Part shown: in pieces, positions 21,951-33,882 of the stretch | Layout of the letters: each line of letters starts with the position of its first letter | Position numbering within the stretch: the first letter of the stretch is position 1 | Made by a program: the position numbers and the translations under genes | Notes under the pieces: model-generated | What the model was told of the DNA's origin: nothing | Database searches by the model: none | The model's input: the letters and a program-made list of their open reading frames with translations, nothing else | Source of the DNA: Multifurca ochricompacta | Taxonomy: Eukaryota; Basidiomycota; Agaricomycetes; Russulales; Russulaceae | Direction of reading: 5' to 3' | Length of the DNA: 64,000 bases | Assembly: GCA_022496185.1 (NCBI GenBank) | Contig: WTXG01000131.1 | Coordinates: forward strand, 1-64,000

Positions 21951-23243
21951 TGTTACGACCCTACTCTTTTCCTGACCCTCACACTGTGCCTCCCCTTTTC
22001 CACACTTAACTGTCCATTCCCCTACTCCACCATCTCTTGACCACTTTGGCCCTGGAACCCAGATGCCTATGGCCTTGTGCCTAGGACCCAATGCCCTTGG
22101 CTTGCTGCCTTGGGACCCTACCTGATGCCTGTGGCTTGTATGCCTGGGACCCCACCCTGATGCCTGTGACATGACGCTCTCAGGACCCCCTACCCTTGAC
22201 ACCTGCACCTGACTCACTACTAGTTCAGCTACTGTGCTGATGGCTGCATTCCCTCTTCCCCTGATACTTGGCCTCTGTCTTGGCCAGCATCTGTACCCTG
22301 TCCCTGTGGCTGACACCCATGGGATCCCTGACACTGTCCCTGTCAACCCTGACTCTGCACCCAAGACGACTTTGGCTTGCATTGACCCCTCCAGGCCACA
22401 TGACCTGTAGACACATGACATGGACTCAAAGCCATGACCTGTCATGTGACCCTTGACCACATGACCTCAGACCACGTGACCCCTTTGACCATGTGACCTT
22501 GGACCTTGATCATGACCCCTTAGATCATCTGACCCATCAGTCACTTGACCCTCTCCTCTAACTCCTGTGGGAGTATTCCCACACTGATCTGACTCTGATG
22601 GGACCTGTCCTCTCCCCACTCACCCCTGACCCTGGTGGGAATCCTCCCACACTGATATGACTCCTGTGGGGCTGTCCCACATGACTATGCTTCTGATAAG
22701 GCTTATCCTTATCATGGACTATATTTGACATCTTATCTATTGGATGATAAGGACTCTGACCCTGTCTCTGATTAGCTACAGACTAGACCCCATACAGTAT
22801 ATAAGACCCTGTAGACAGTTTGTACGACCCCAGATTTGACCTCTTGTGCCTTCAGCCTAGAGATCTTAGACCCCAATACATCAGAAGCCTTTTCCCTTCC
22901 TTTACACCCTTGAGATCCTTGAAGGGACCCCCATTGCCAGAGGCAATGGGTGTGTACCCTTCTCTTTGAACCCCTTTGCCACCTCCTAGGGCTCCAGTGC
23001 ACTTGGTGTGCCTCTGGCACAGCAACTGAGCCTTGTCCCTGCTTAACAGCCTTAGGGGATTAGCTCCCTTTGGCTGACTCATCCCATCTCCCTCTGTGCT
23101 TGGTTATGGCACCAACCTTTAGTCCACTCCAAAGCTAGACAGTAGCCTGGGGCCTAGCCTTACCAAGCTAGGTTCCTGGCTGAGGCAATGGATCCACGTC
23201 AACCCATGCATGTTGCACACAGAGCGCCCTGCTGAGCATAACA
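21951..23243 (+). repeat. Solo LTR-E3
   Basis: 1293 bp from TGTTACGACC to GAGCATAACA, target duplication TTGTG at 21946-21950 and 23244-23248, inserted in the Gypsy-B pol just upstream of its chromodomain. It has a TATATAA box at about 22798, the E-box-like array at 22390-22540 and the hairpin at 22930-22950. No internal element sequence. Confidence 0.92.
22930..22950 (+). repeat. Conserved 9-bp perfect hairpin in LTR-E
   Basis: CCCATTGCC, a three-base loop, then GGCAATGGG. The same hairpin occurs in LTR-E1 (12773-12793) and LTR-E2 (1977-1997). It lies about 130 bp downstream of the TATA box and so would be near the 5' end of the RNA. Confidence 0.7.
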
Positions 23244-23265
23244 TTGTGGATTCTCAGTGCTGCTG

Positions 23266-23855
23266 TGTTACGAACAGGGCGCAGTAGCCCTATTTTCTTT
23301 ACCCTTCCCAACAGAGATCCCACTCGCCCACCGACTCTACACTTCCTCATCACATCTCCCTCATGGGATCCCTCACATGCACTGCTCCCATCCCCATGAC
23401 TGTTGTTTGGACTTGTATATACACTGTTTACCTATGCTTGCCCTTCTTATCTTGTTATCCCCTTATCTTACGATCGGACACTTACTTAGTTCCCTATCAG
23501 AAGCCAGGCTTTACGCCCTCCGCTTTCGGATATTCGGACCCACTTGACTCCGTATTCTTATCTCATAGACGCCCACTGAATTACGTATATAAGTCCACTG
23601 TAACTACCTTGTAGACCTCAGACTCGACTTATTGAATACATCGGTGCTTGTCTTCTGGACTTCCCTTTGAAAGCTTTGACTCAACCCTCTCATCAAGTAC
23701 TTTTGGTACTTTCCGCTCAACATTGTCTTAGAGTACAGCCTCTTTGACTTTGACTCTTTCATAACAAACTCCAAAGGACCTTATTGGTCTTTTACCTGAT
23801 AACGAACGAACGCTGTCACACAAGTTGTGTGGAACATCCTGCACCGGACGTAACA
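23266..23855 (+). repeat. Gypsy-D1 5' LTR
   Basis: 590 bp. TATATAA at 23586-23592. The expected RNA start is at AGACTCGACTT (23620-23630). From there to the gag GTG at 23878 I find no ATG. Confidence 0.95.
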
Positions 23856-23857
23856 TC

Positions 23858-23868
23858 AAGTCGAGTCT
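23858..23868 (+). other. Self-priming primer-binding site of Gypsy-D1
   Basis: AAGTCGAGTCT, two bases after the 5' LTR, is the exact reverse complement of AGACTCGACTT at 23620-23630, which lies 34 nt after the start of the TATA box. The same pair is present in D2 and D3. Confidence 0.82.
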
Positions 23869-23877
23869 CCTCCCAAC

Positions 23878-25392
23878 GTGGCTTCATCCAGCCGCAGTCA
23901 GACCCTGTTCAAAGAAGAGCTCATCGAATGCAGAGACGAGAATAATCTTTCACAACAGACACTTGGCTCTGCCGTCTGGAAAGACTTTGAAACCGAGTTT
24001 GGATACTACGTCTATCACGACGGAAGATACCAACCAGTAGAGTACGACGACGAAAAGAGAGTTTGGTATCGTATCCGATACTCGGATAGCAGACATTCGT
24101 GGGTTACTACCGCTCCCGCTCCACCAGAATTCGGTCTCGGACCGTGGAGAGAGAACCCGCCCGCGATCATCACCGACTCAGAACCAGAAGAATACGTCGA
24201 AGAGAATAGCGAAGACGCACCAGTATTAGCATCGTCTACACCCCTGGTTGCACCGGCAGTTGTCACGATCAGAGCCCCTGCTTTGACAACCCCCCAGATA
24301 TCCATACAATCCGCAGATACCGTTACCCCATTTCACCAGAACATGTCCACCATCGCTGCCCAACTCCCCGATCCCGTTCCTCCTCCTCCCCCGCCCCCGG
24401 TTGTCCCGAACATCCCTCCTCCATCGGGACGTCTGTCGGGAATCTTGCCCCAGACCTTCACGGGAGATCGCTCCCAGAGCAAGAAGTTCATGTTGGAGTT
24501 CACCACGTTTAAAAACTTCAATCATGATGTGGCCCAAATCGTCAACCCCTTCCAGTGCGCCAACCTCTTTCTCTCCCTCATCAGGGGTGACGCCGTCGAC
24601 GATTGGACCATGGAACAGCTCGAGTGGTTGAACGAGCAGGTAGAGAGTGGCCGCCGTACTACCAGTGAAGGCCTCTGGGAGACCATAGCTCAGAGATTCA
24701 AAGACGCCTTCACTGATGGACAGGCAAAACAGAAAGCAGCCAGGGAATTAAAGTCCCTGAAAATGGAAAAGGGAGAACTTGACACCTATGTGGCAAAATT
24801 CCGAAGCCTGGCAAACCGAGCGGGCTACGATACAGATGAAGAAGCAACCTTGGACCTCTTCTCCCAAGGACTGCCGAACCCACTTGTCAAAAACATCATT
24901 CAGTTCCATCACCCTCATGACTGGGACGAATGGGTTGATGCTGCTCGACGACAGCAGCAGGACTATCTCGACTTCCAAACACGATTTGGAGTCGACACCA
25001 AGAAAGGAAAAACTCGAGAACAGTGGAAGGCCGCATTTGGAGTCAAACCAGCACACACTACTCAGAGGGATCCCAATGCTATGGATACCTCAGCCGACAG
25101 AGTCAGGGCAAGAGTCACGCTCACAGAAGACGAACGGCAGACACTGATGAAGGAAGGAAGGTGTTTTCGCTGTAAAGGACAGGGGCATATGTCCCGAGAC
25201 TGTCCGAAGAAGGGAGTACGGGTTGTGGCAGCAAACGCGACGCCAACAGCCCCCGTCAACAATAACCCACCGGCTGTAGACAAGCGAACTAAGGAAGAGA
25301 AGGCCCAGGACATATGGGCAAACATGATGAAGGAGAGTGAGGAAGTGCGAGCCATCCTTGTGGAGAAGGCATTCGCAAAGAAGGATTTTTGA
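23878..25392 (+). CDS. gag: Gypsy-D1 gag, intact, GTG start
   Basis: 505 codons including the stop. Residues about 155-185 are Pro-rich; about 190-345 form the gag capsid domain (FTGDRSQSKKFMLEFTTF; YVAKFRSLANRAGY; DLFSQGLPNPLVK); a CCHC knuckle CFRCKGQGHMSRDC is at about 429-442; the C-terminus is charged and helical. The conserved N-terminus starts at a GTG (AACGTGG: A at -3, G at +4). Upstream the frame has no ATG before a TAA at the LTR end; the first in-frame ATG is near residue 156. D2 and D3 have the same GTG, so non-AUG initiation is ancestral, unless a spliced leader supplies the start. It ends at the frameshift heptamer GGATTTT (25383-25389). This is the only fully open gag in the window. 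Confidence 0.85.
   Translation: MASSSRSQTLFKEELIECRDENNLSQQTLGSAVWKDFETEFGYYVYHDGRYQPVEYDDEKRVWYRIRYSDSRHSWVTTAPAPPEFGLGPWRENPPAIITDSEPEEYVEENSEDAPVLASSTPLVAPAVVTIRAPALTTPQISIQSADTVTPFHQNMSTIAAQLPDPVPPPPPPPVVPNIPPPSGRLSGILPQTFTGDRSQSKKFMLEFTTFKNFNHDVAQIVNPFQCANLFLSLIRGDAVDDWTMEQLEWLNEQVESGRRTTSEGLWETIAQRFKDAFTDGQAKQKAARELKSLKMEKGELDTYVAKFRSLANRAGYDTDEEATLDLFSQGLPNPLVKNIIQFHHPHDWDEWVDAARRQQQDYLDFQTRFGVDTKKGKTREQWKAAFGVKPAHTTQRDPNAMDTSADRVRARVTLTEDERQTLMKEGRCFRCKGQGHMSRDCPKKGVRVVAANATPTAPVNNNPPAVDKRTKEEKAQDIWANMMKESEEVRAILVEKAFAKKDF
25383..25389 (+). promoter_or_regulatory. Putative -1 frameshift site, Gypsy-D1
   Basis: Gag codons AAG GAT TTT TGA; heptamer G GAT TTT in X XXY YYZ register, with the stop codon next. 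The pol frame (-1) reads GGA TTT TTG ATA and stays open into the protease. Confidence 0.6.
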
Positions 25393-28300
25393 TAAGCTCT
25401 ACCCCATCGGCCTGGGCAAGAGCACTCCATGTTACCTCTGTGTATACTAGTCGGTTCAAATCATTAAAAATACCAGTTCATTTCAAGACTACACAGAGGA
25501 CGGCCGATCGAGACATCTTAGTGGACTCTGGAGCCACGGAAACTTTATCAGTCCAAGGATGATCAAAACTTTGGGACTAGGGAAGCAGGCTCTTCCCCAA
25601 GAGAAAAATATCTGGAATATTGACGGAACTGCCAACCGTGCTGGAAAGATCACACACTACACCGACCTAAATGTCCAAGTCAGGGAAATAACAAAAGTCA
25701 TTCGCTTTCTGATCACCGACTTAGGGGATGAAGACCTCATTTTGGGGTATCCATGGCTTGCTGCATTCGAACCCAGGATCAATTGGGCCGATGCAACAAT
25801 GGATAAGAATTCATACCCCACCATCATTACGTCAAGAGGCTACGATTATGCGATCAGACATGGGGCGACCAGAGATGCAGATGCCAGCAAAGAAGACTTA
25901 GGTCGCTGTTATGCCACAAAGGCTTCAGAGTTGGCCCAGAAGGCAATACAGGGGCAGGCAGAGAAGACTTATGACGACATAGTACCGCACACCTATCACC
26001 GACATTGGAAGGTGTTCTCAGAAGAAGAGTTGCAGCGATTCCCACCCTCTCGACCCTGGGATCACGCCATAGACCTGCTCCCTGACACGCCGGCAGCAAT
26101 CGACTGCAAAATCTATCCACTATCCCAGTCCGAGCAGGTGGCATTGACAGAATTCCTCCAAGAACATTTGGCGAAAGGATACATTCGCCCATCCAAGTCG
26201 CAGTATGCCTCACCCTTCTTCTTCATCAAGAAAAAGGACGGCAAGCTGCGACCAGTCCAGGATTATCGACGAATTAACGCTCATACGGTGAAGAATGCCT
26301 ACCCCCTGCCGCTCATCTCCGAGCTCATAGACACCATGAGGGATAAGTCCCTCTTCTCAAAATGGACGTGCGGTGGGGGTACAACAACGTCAGGATCAAG
26401 GAAGGTGATCAGTGCAAAGCGGCGTTCAAAACAAATCAAGGATTGTTTGAACCGAATGTCATGTTCTTTGGCCTTACAAACTCACCAGCGACGTTCCAAG
26501 CCATGATGAACCACATCTTCCGCGATCTCATTCTTACTGGAGAAGTAGTGGTCTATATGGACGACATATTGGTGGCCACCCCAGACAACCTAGATCACCA
26601 CCGAGACCGTGTACATCAGGTGTTAGATATACTCCAAGAACACGACCTGTACCTCAAACCCACAAAATGCTCTTTCGAGCAACGCAGTGTTGAGTACCTA
26701 GGAGTCATCTTAGAAGGAGGACAAGTGCGCATGGATCCCGTTAAAGTACAGGGGATCCGGGAGTGGCCAGTGCCGACCTGTGTCAAGGACGTCCGATCGT
26801 TCATTGGATTTTGTAACTTCTACCGACGCTTTGTCAAAGGATTCTCAGGCATCGCACGACCACTGAACGATCTCTTGAAAAAGGACGTGCCATGGCATTG
26901 GAGTTCAGCACAACAACAGGCGTTTGAACAGATCAGGGACCTAGTCGGCTCCGAGCCTGTACTCATCCAACCAGATCTGCGTCGTCCCTTCGAATTGGAA
27001 GTAGATGCCTCACACTTTGCGAATGGGGCAGTATTATACCAGAGAGATACCGCACAAGTGCTTCACCCAGTGGCATACTATTCCGAGACCTTCTCCCCAG
27101 CAGAGAGGAATTATGACATCTGGGACAGAGAGCTCTTAGCCATAGTCAAGGCATTGCGACACTGGCGACCTTACCTGGCCGGGACCCCACATAAGACCAT
27201 CATCCACACCGACCATTCCAACCTATTGTATTGGAAGGAACCCCACAAAATCAGTCGACGTGTGGCACGAGAGGTTCTGGAGTTAGAAGAGTATAACTTC
27301 ACCCTGAAACACATTGCCGGAAGCCAGAATGCTAGAGCGGATGCACTGTCACGCAGACCGGATATGCACACAGGCGAGGACGACAATAATGACATCACTG
27401 TCCTCCCAGAAGAAGTGTTTGCGAAGGCTGCCGTAGTCAGCCTCCATGATATGGACCTATGGGCACAGATCTCCCAAAATATGAACCAAGAACTATGCCA
27501 TTCATGGGCCGATGCACACAATTTGAAAAAGGTCAACGGCCTTTGGTGGAAAGATGGCGATCGACTGGTTGTCACCGGTGGCGACAACATTAAGAGGGGG
27601 GTGATCCATTTTCACCACGACCTTCCCTCTGCAGGACACCCCGGTATCCACAACACCTACGCCCTGACCAAAAGAGACTACTGGTGGCCCAACATGAAAA
27701 AAGACGTCGAAAGTTATGTGCAAGGATGTGCAGCATGTCAGGCCAACAAGGTCAACACACACCCGAAAGTCCCGCCAATATACCCCATCGCTCCCATTGC
27801 GTCGACCCCCTTTCAGACTATTGCCATGGATTTTATTGTCAAATTACCCAAATCACAGGGCTTTGACACCATCCTTACGATCACCGACCACGACTGCTCC
27901 AAAGCAGCCCTGTTCATTCCCTGCCACGAGACTATCACAGCTGAAGAAGTGGCAAAGCTGTACTTGGATCATGTGTACCGCCATTATGGACTCCCCAAGA
28001 AGATCATATCGACCGTGACACCAGGTTTACGTCAACGTTTGCTAGAGCCTTATGCAAAACGTTAGACATCGTGCAGAACATCTCCACAGCCTACCATCCA
28101 CAGACGGACGGGCAGTCCGAACGGACAAATCAATGGCTTGAACAATACCTTCGGTTCTGGTGCAACAGCAGACAAGACGACTGGGCAAATGGCTATCAAC
28201 TGCGGAGTTTGCTCACAACTCATGGCCCAATGGCACCACGAAGACCACCCCCTTCTCCCTTATCATGGGCTGGACCCCGCGCACCACGTGGGTAGATAAG

Positions 28301-28867
28301 CCCACTCAAGTCCCTTCCGTAACCCAACGGATAAGCCAATGGGAAGAGCTGCGACAATCGGCCAATCAGAATCTGGTAAAGGCACAACAGCTTCTGGCAG
28401 CACAGCCAAGCACTTTCACACCTTATCAGACCAATGACTGGGTATGGCTCGAGGGCAGGAACATTCACACGTCACACCCCACAGCCAAGCTAGCGCCCCG
28501 ACGTCACGGACCCTTCCGGATCACAAGGAAGCTGTCAGACGTATCCTATGAACTGCAGCTGCCGCTGAAATGGAAGATCCACCCGGTCTTCCATGCTAAG
28601 CTTCTAACCCCTTACAAGGAGACCTCCATTCATGGAGAAAACTTCCCGAGACCCCCGCCTGACCTTATCGATGGCGAAGAAGAATGGGAAGTGGAGCGCA
28701 TTCTAGACTCCAAGCGACAAGGCCGAGGGCGCAAACTGTACTACCTAATCAAGTGGAAGGGATTCCCAGACTCTGACAGTTCGTGGGAACCAGCCGGAGA
28801 TATCTCTGCTCCGATTCTTATCTCAGAGTTCCACTTACGACACCCCCAAGCGCCCAAGAACAATTAA
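25383..28867 (+). pseudogene. pol: Gypsy-D1 pol, frameshifted
   Basis: Same domain order as D3: protease (LVDSGATE near 25520), RT (YMDD in [11 protein letters not shown] near 26560), RNase H (EVDASHFANGA; DRELLAI), integrase (HHDLPSAGHPG, CAACQ; AMDFIVKLP; DGQSERTN), GPF motif and chromodomain (EEEWEVERIL, LIKWKGFPDSD), ending at 28867. One-base deletions relative to D3 break it near 25539 (just after DSGAT), 26362 (before MDVRWGYNN), 28009 (at the second catalytic Asp region of integrase) and about 28190. There are no TGA-type stops in the larger open parts, so indels rather than CpG decay did the damage here. Confidence 0.92.
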
Positions 28868-28938
28868 AAGGAGGACAGACTCCCGACATCTTTTCCCCAG
28901 AACAACGCTTCACTAGCAACGTCCTAACCACAACTGAT

Positions 28939-30123
28939 ATGTCTTCCTCCTTCATCGCTGCCTCCGCCGCTATCGACGCCTTCGCTACCACTCATGTGGT
29001 GTAGAGGCTTTTCCCTCCACTCACCCCTCTACTCGCCCTTCCTCTCCTATTGACTACGAGGCTGCAGAAGAACGAGTCAAGAACCAGTCACCTAATCCCG
29101 ACAACGACTTCACTCATGCCGAAGAACCCCATCCCAATGACCTCATCGGCATGGAACAAGATGACGAGGTCCCGAGTTCCCGTTCTTTGCCAATAACCCC
29201 AACTCATCGATGTACTTCCCTCTCGAAATCACCATGGCTGACGGAGAAAAGGCCATAGCAAGTACATATTCTACACCAACGGAGGGATGGATGTCGCGGG
29301 ATGTATGAGAAGGACGGGCCTGTCTATGGGGCCCCGGTTTATTTGGAAGAACGGTATACAGGCCGTCTTCACCACACGATGAGTGACGAACAGTTGGGGC
29401 ACCTTGCAGCTGACGACCCCCGAGCTTTCGCATTGACGAAGTGATGAACGACATGCGACTCCCGCGCCTCAAAGCCGAAGTCATGAGGCTGCGGAAAACC
29501 CTTGCACTACGTACCACGCTCAACACCCAATACAAAGAATATGCAAACAATGACAAGGCTTACGAGGGGGATGTTCCAAGTGGAGCAGGAGCTGACGGAG
29601 ATTCGGAAGAGACTGGAGAAAGGGGACGCGTACCAGACGATAGCTGAAAGGTACGCAGACACCTACGCACGACCCCTTCCCCCACGATCATTAGGAGCGG
29701 CGCCACAACTGTTGCCGAACCGATTCGAGATGCCACGTATGCACGAAAACCCCCGTGGAGAGACTTGCTGGCGATGTGACAGCAAGTATCACATTAGCTG
29801 GAATTGCCGCTCAACCGCAAATGGTGTCGTCACTGCCGGAGCAACCTACATTGGAGTCGATTCTGCATATTTCGACGTCTGGGTGTCGCTCCCACCATTG
29901 TCAATCCCTCAGGTTGGTGCGGAAAATGCCTACGACATAATGCGGGACATCGCGAGCTCGATTGCCCAGTCTACGACCTGTGTCGCCAATGTGGACGACG
30001 TGGCCCATACGGGTTTTTGCGCACACACCAATGCGCGCGGAAGAAGCTTACACTGTGGAGGATCGGAATTTGGCGGATGATTATGTGGACTTGGTCCAGG
30101 ACGACGACGGTGCGCGTTTCTAG
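28939..30123 (+). pseudogene. Gypsy-D1 ORF3, tandem zinc-knuckle protein, broken
   Basis: Starts with ATG at 28939 (SSSFIAASAAIDAF), 71 nt after the pol stop, and ends with the TAG at 30121 (DDDGARF). Several frameshifts break it, but all blocks seen in D2 can be found: LPRLKAEVMRLRK (helical), FQVEQELTEIRKRLEKGDA, TCWRCDSKYHISWNC, NLHWSRFCIF, GWCGKCLRHNAGHRELDC and RRGPYGFLRTHQC. See the D2 copy for the domain description. The stop is followed closely by the polypurine tract and 3' LTR. Confidence 0.82.
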
Positions 30124-30154
30124 CTGGGTCAGCTCGAACCAGAAAGGAGGGTGA

Positions 30155-30735
30155 TGTTACGAACAGGGCCCAGTAGCCCTATTTTCTTTACCCTTCCCAA
30201 CAGAGACCCACTCGCCCACCGACTCTACACTTCCTCATCACATCTCCCTCGTGGGATCCCTCACATGCACTGCTCCCATCCCCATGACTGTTGTTTGGAC
30301 TTGTATATACACTGTTTACCTATGCTTGCCTTCTTATCTTGTTATCCTCTTATCTTACGATCGGACACTTACTTAGTTCCCTATCAGAAGCCAGGCTTTA
30401 CGCCCTCCGCTTTCGGATATTCGGACCCACTTGACTCCGTATCCTTATCTCATAGACGCCCACTGAATTACGTATATAAGTCCACTGTAACTACCTGTAG
30501 ACCTCAGACTCGACTTATTGAATACATCGGTGCTTGTCTTCTGGACTTCCCTTTGAAAGCTTTGACTCGACCCTCTCAAGTACTTCTGGTACTTTCCGCT
30601 CAACATTGTCTTAGAGTACAGCCTCTTTGACTTTGACTCTTCATAACAACTCCAAAGGACCTATTGGTCTTTTACCTGATAACGAACGAACGCTGTCACA
30701 CAAGTCGTGTGGAACGTCCCGCACCGGACGTAACA
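30155..30735 (+). repeat. Gypsy-D1 3' LTR
   Basis: 581 bp, starting after the purine tract AGAAAGGAGGGTGA and ending CGTAACA before the duplication TGCTG. Confidence 0.95.
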
Positions 30736-33700
30736 TGCTGGGAGTTCTAACCGATAATCAAGATCGCCAATCTTCTTGATAATCTTAAAGGGACCCATCT
30801 GTTTTGGCCCTAATTTCTGAGAAGGTTGGTGTATCTTAATGTTCTTGGCTTGGAGCCATACCATATTGCCTGTGCTGAAGCGATAAGATTGGTGGTAACC
30901 CAGCCCGGCAATCATGCATTCTTTGCTAAGTCGCAGCGCTGCCTCAGCATCTGTCCTGGCAAGATGGAGCTGTTGAAGTCACTTGTCTAAACTGGGAATG
31001 CCTATAGGGTGCCCAGCTGGAATCATGAAGTCCAGCATGTACCCGTAGAGTAGTTCAAAGGGTGTGTGGCCAGTTGCGGATGTCAATCTCGCGTTCAACA
31101 CGAATTCTGCAGTGGGTAATAGTTCAATCCAATCATCCTGACACTTATCTATGAACACACGCAAATACTGTTCTATCTCTTGGTTTTTGCATTCTGCCTG
31201 TCCATTAGCTTGAGGATGATACGCTGTGGTCAAACTACTATCTATTCCCAGGCGCTTTAAAGCGGCTCGCATTGTCCATGCTGCAAACTGTGGTCCCCTG
31301 TCGCTGACAATAGACTTAGGGATCCCATGCAGCAGGAAGATCTCATTATAGTAGATCTGCCCTACACCATCTGCCATGATGCCGCTGGTCACAGGGAAGA
31401 AGTGGACCTGTTTCATATAGTGGTCCACTATCATTAAAATTGCATCTTTCCCTTGTGAAGAAGGAAGCCCAGTGATCAGATCAATGCCAATGATCTGCCA
31501 GGGTCCCTCCGGTACTTCGTGCGGCTGTATAGGCACTGTAGGGTGCTGGTCAATCCTGTAGCGTTGACAGTGATCGCAGCCCTCTATGTACTTGGCGATG
31601 TATGTGGACATACACAGCCACCAATAATAACAGCTGACAAGTTCTATAGTCCCATTTTTACTGGGATGTCCTGCAGTAACCGAATCATGACACTGTTTAA
31701 TAATATCTTTTCTGAGATCTGGTACATTGGGTACATAAAGTTTTCCCTTGTAATAAATGAGACCATCTTCCTCCTCCCAGTGAGAAACACCATCAGTAAG
31801 AGCACGCAGAGCAGATCTGGATAGGGATTTCAACCCCTCTATGACTTCCGCTTCGCGTGTGCCTGCTGCTCTGATGCAATCTGTGAGAGGAGAGCTCTCT
31901 GGCTTGTAATGGGTACATGCGGCCTGGAGAAACTGTTCCGGCTTGAGGACTTGTACCTGACGGTTATCCTCACTGTCATACACACGATCCATAGGGAATC
32001 GGCTAAGAGCATCAGCTTGCATTGCTGATCCCTTCTTGTATTTAATCACAAAGTTGAATCTACTGAGGTACAGGGCCCAGCGCGCTTGGCATCATGTTAA
32101 GTCATGCATGCTAGCCCACCATTCCATGTTCTTGTGATCAGTTACAACCTCAAAGGTAGACAGTCCTTCAAGGAAGTGTCACCAATCCTCCAGTGCTCAG
32201 ATCAATGCGAGCATTTCCCAGTCGTAAATCTTGTAGTTACGTTCTGTGTCTGACATTGCTTCAGATCAGAATGCAACTGGGTGCCATAGCTTGTCATTGT
32301 GTTTCTGCAACAGTATTCCACCAGTAGTGAATCCAGAAGCATCTGTCTCCAAGCATGTTGGCCTCTCGCTATCATAGACTGCTAATATTGGCTTCTCTAT
32401 GAAGTGTGCCTTCAGCGCTGCAAATGCGTTCATCTCCACATCACCCCATTGCCATGGGATATTTTTCTTAGTCAGGTCATGTAAGGGACGTGCTATACCA
32501 GCAAAGTCCTTAATGAAGCGTCGATAGAAGTTAGCAAATCCCACGAAGGTGCAAACGTCCTTCAAATTCTGTGGGATCAGCCACTCTCTGACTGCTTGGA
32601 CCTTGGCAGGGTCCATCCTGACCTCTCCGGGACAGATAATCATCCCAAGATACTCCATTTGATCTCTCTCAAATTCACATTTCTCAGGCTTGAGGAAAAG
32701 GTCATACTTTTGAAGACGGCTAAGTACTCTACACACATTTTTCCAATGTTTCTCCAAGTTAGATGAAAATATCAGTATATCATCCATGTATACTGCGACC
32801 TCTCCTCTCACAATCATGTCAGCGAAGACTGAATTCATCAATGCCTGGAAGGTGGCAGGACTGTTGGTCAGACCAAAGTACATAATGCACAGTTCATATA
32901 ACCTGCAGTTAGTAGCAAAGGCTGCCTTGTATTTGTCCCCTTCCTTAATTCTGATGTTGTGATATCCCCATCTGACATCAAATTTGGTGAAGATCCTAGC
33001 ATCTTTCAGCCGATTGATGATGTCTGCAGCAAGTGGTAGCGGATAACGGTTTTTAATTGTAATTTTGTTAAGAGGGCAGTAATCCTGTATAAGTCTTAAT
33101 TTCCCATCCTTCTTTTTCAGGAAGAACATGGGGACAGCCATCAGTGACTTAGATGGTACAATGTATCCCTTTCGTAAGTGTTTGTCAATAAATTTGTCTA
33201 ACTCCGCTTGCTCCTTTGGTGCCATGGGGTAGATCTTAGTCTTCCAGTGCATCTTAGCACCTGGTTCTAAATCTATTTCATGATCCCATGGTTGATGCTG
33301 AGGGAGTCTCTGTGATTCCTCCTCAGAGAAAACTTTTGCAAAGTCCCGGTACTGTGAGGGTACCATCTCCTCAAAAGATCTACTGCCCCTTTTCAAGTTC
33401 TCACGCTCAGCTATTTGCTGTGAATATGTATAGCCGGCTAGACACCAGACTTGATCAGACAGTGTCTCCAGGACTCCAGTTCGACACAGTGATTGGCGCT
33501 CCATACAGCTAGCCAATATGCGTTCAACAGATCCAATCTCCTCAGCGGTCCTGCTCTCGGAGTCAATCATCAGTTCACCCTTGCTCCAGTCAATGCTTGG
33601 GTTGTTATGTTGCAGCCAAGGAAGCCCCAATATAATTTTCTCTGGTCCTAAGTCTGTGACCAGGAAATGGTGACTCTCCTCCTGTTGGCCTATTATAATC

Positions 33701-33882
33701 GCTAGTGATACATAATGCGTGATATCTCCTGCTCAATTATGTGTCCTGTCAATATTATGAATTTTTATGGGATGATTGAGTGGGATTTGAAGCATCTTCC
33801 AGTGCTGAGTGAATTTCTCATCCAGGAACAGTGCAGTAGCCCCTGAATCTACCATAGCTGCTGTCGTGTACAGGTGGTTTCT

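Larger units (their letters stand above)
23266..30735 (+). mobile_element. Gypsy-D1, chromovirus with zinc-knuckle ORF3
   Basis: 7470 bp, LTRs TGTTACG...CGTAACA, target duplication TGCTG at 23261-23265 and 30736-30740 within Gypsy-B. Order: 5' LTR (23266-23855), self-complementary primer site, gag, pol, ORF3, polypurine tract (30141-30154), 3' LTR (30155-30735). The LTRs differ by about ten substitutions and several small indels, so it is older than D3. Gag is open, but pol has about four one-base deletions and ORF3 several. Confidence 0.95.
21693..33882 (-). pseudogene. pol: Gypsy-B pol, in three exploded pieces
   Basis: Reading on the - strand: 33882-30741 (protease, RT, RNase H, integrase), then 23265-23244, then 21945-21693 (chromodomain). 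The pieces are separated by Gypsy-D1 and solo LTR-E3, and joining them across the duplications TGCTG and TTGTG restores RIHNVFHVDRLSPY. Motifs: protease MVDSGATALF, RT YMDD in VYMDDILIFSS, RNase H LETDASGF, integrase IGIDLITGLP, VSDRGPQF and NGQAECKN, chromodomain EEKYEVDHI and LVQWKGYGEG. In-frame TGA stops occur at 33733, 32266, 32197, 32179, 32092 and 30979; three of these replace arginines of conserved RNase H motifs. Upstream of 33882 the element is cut by Gypsy-C, so gag is absent. An old, dead copy, unlike A and D in sequence. Confidence 0.9.
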
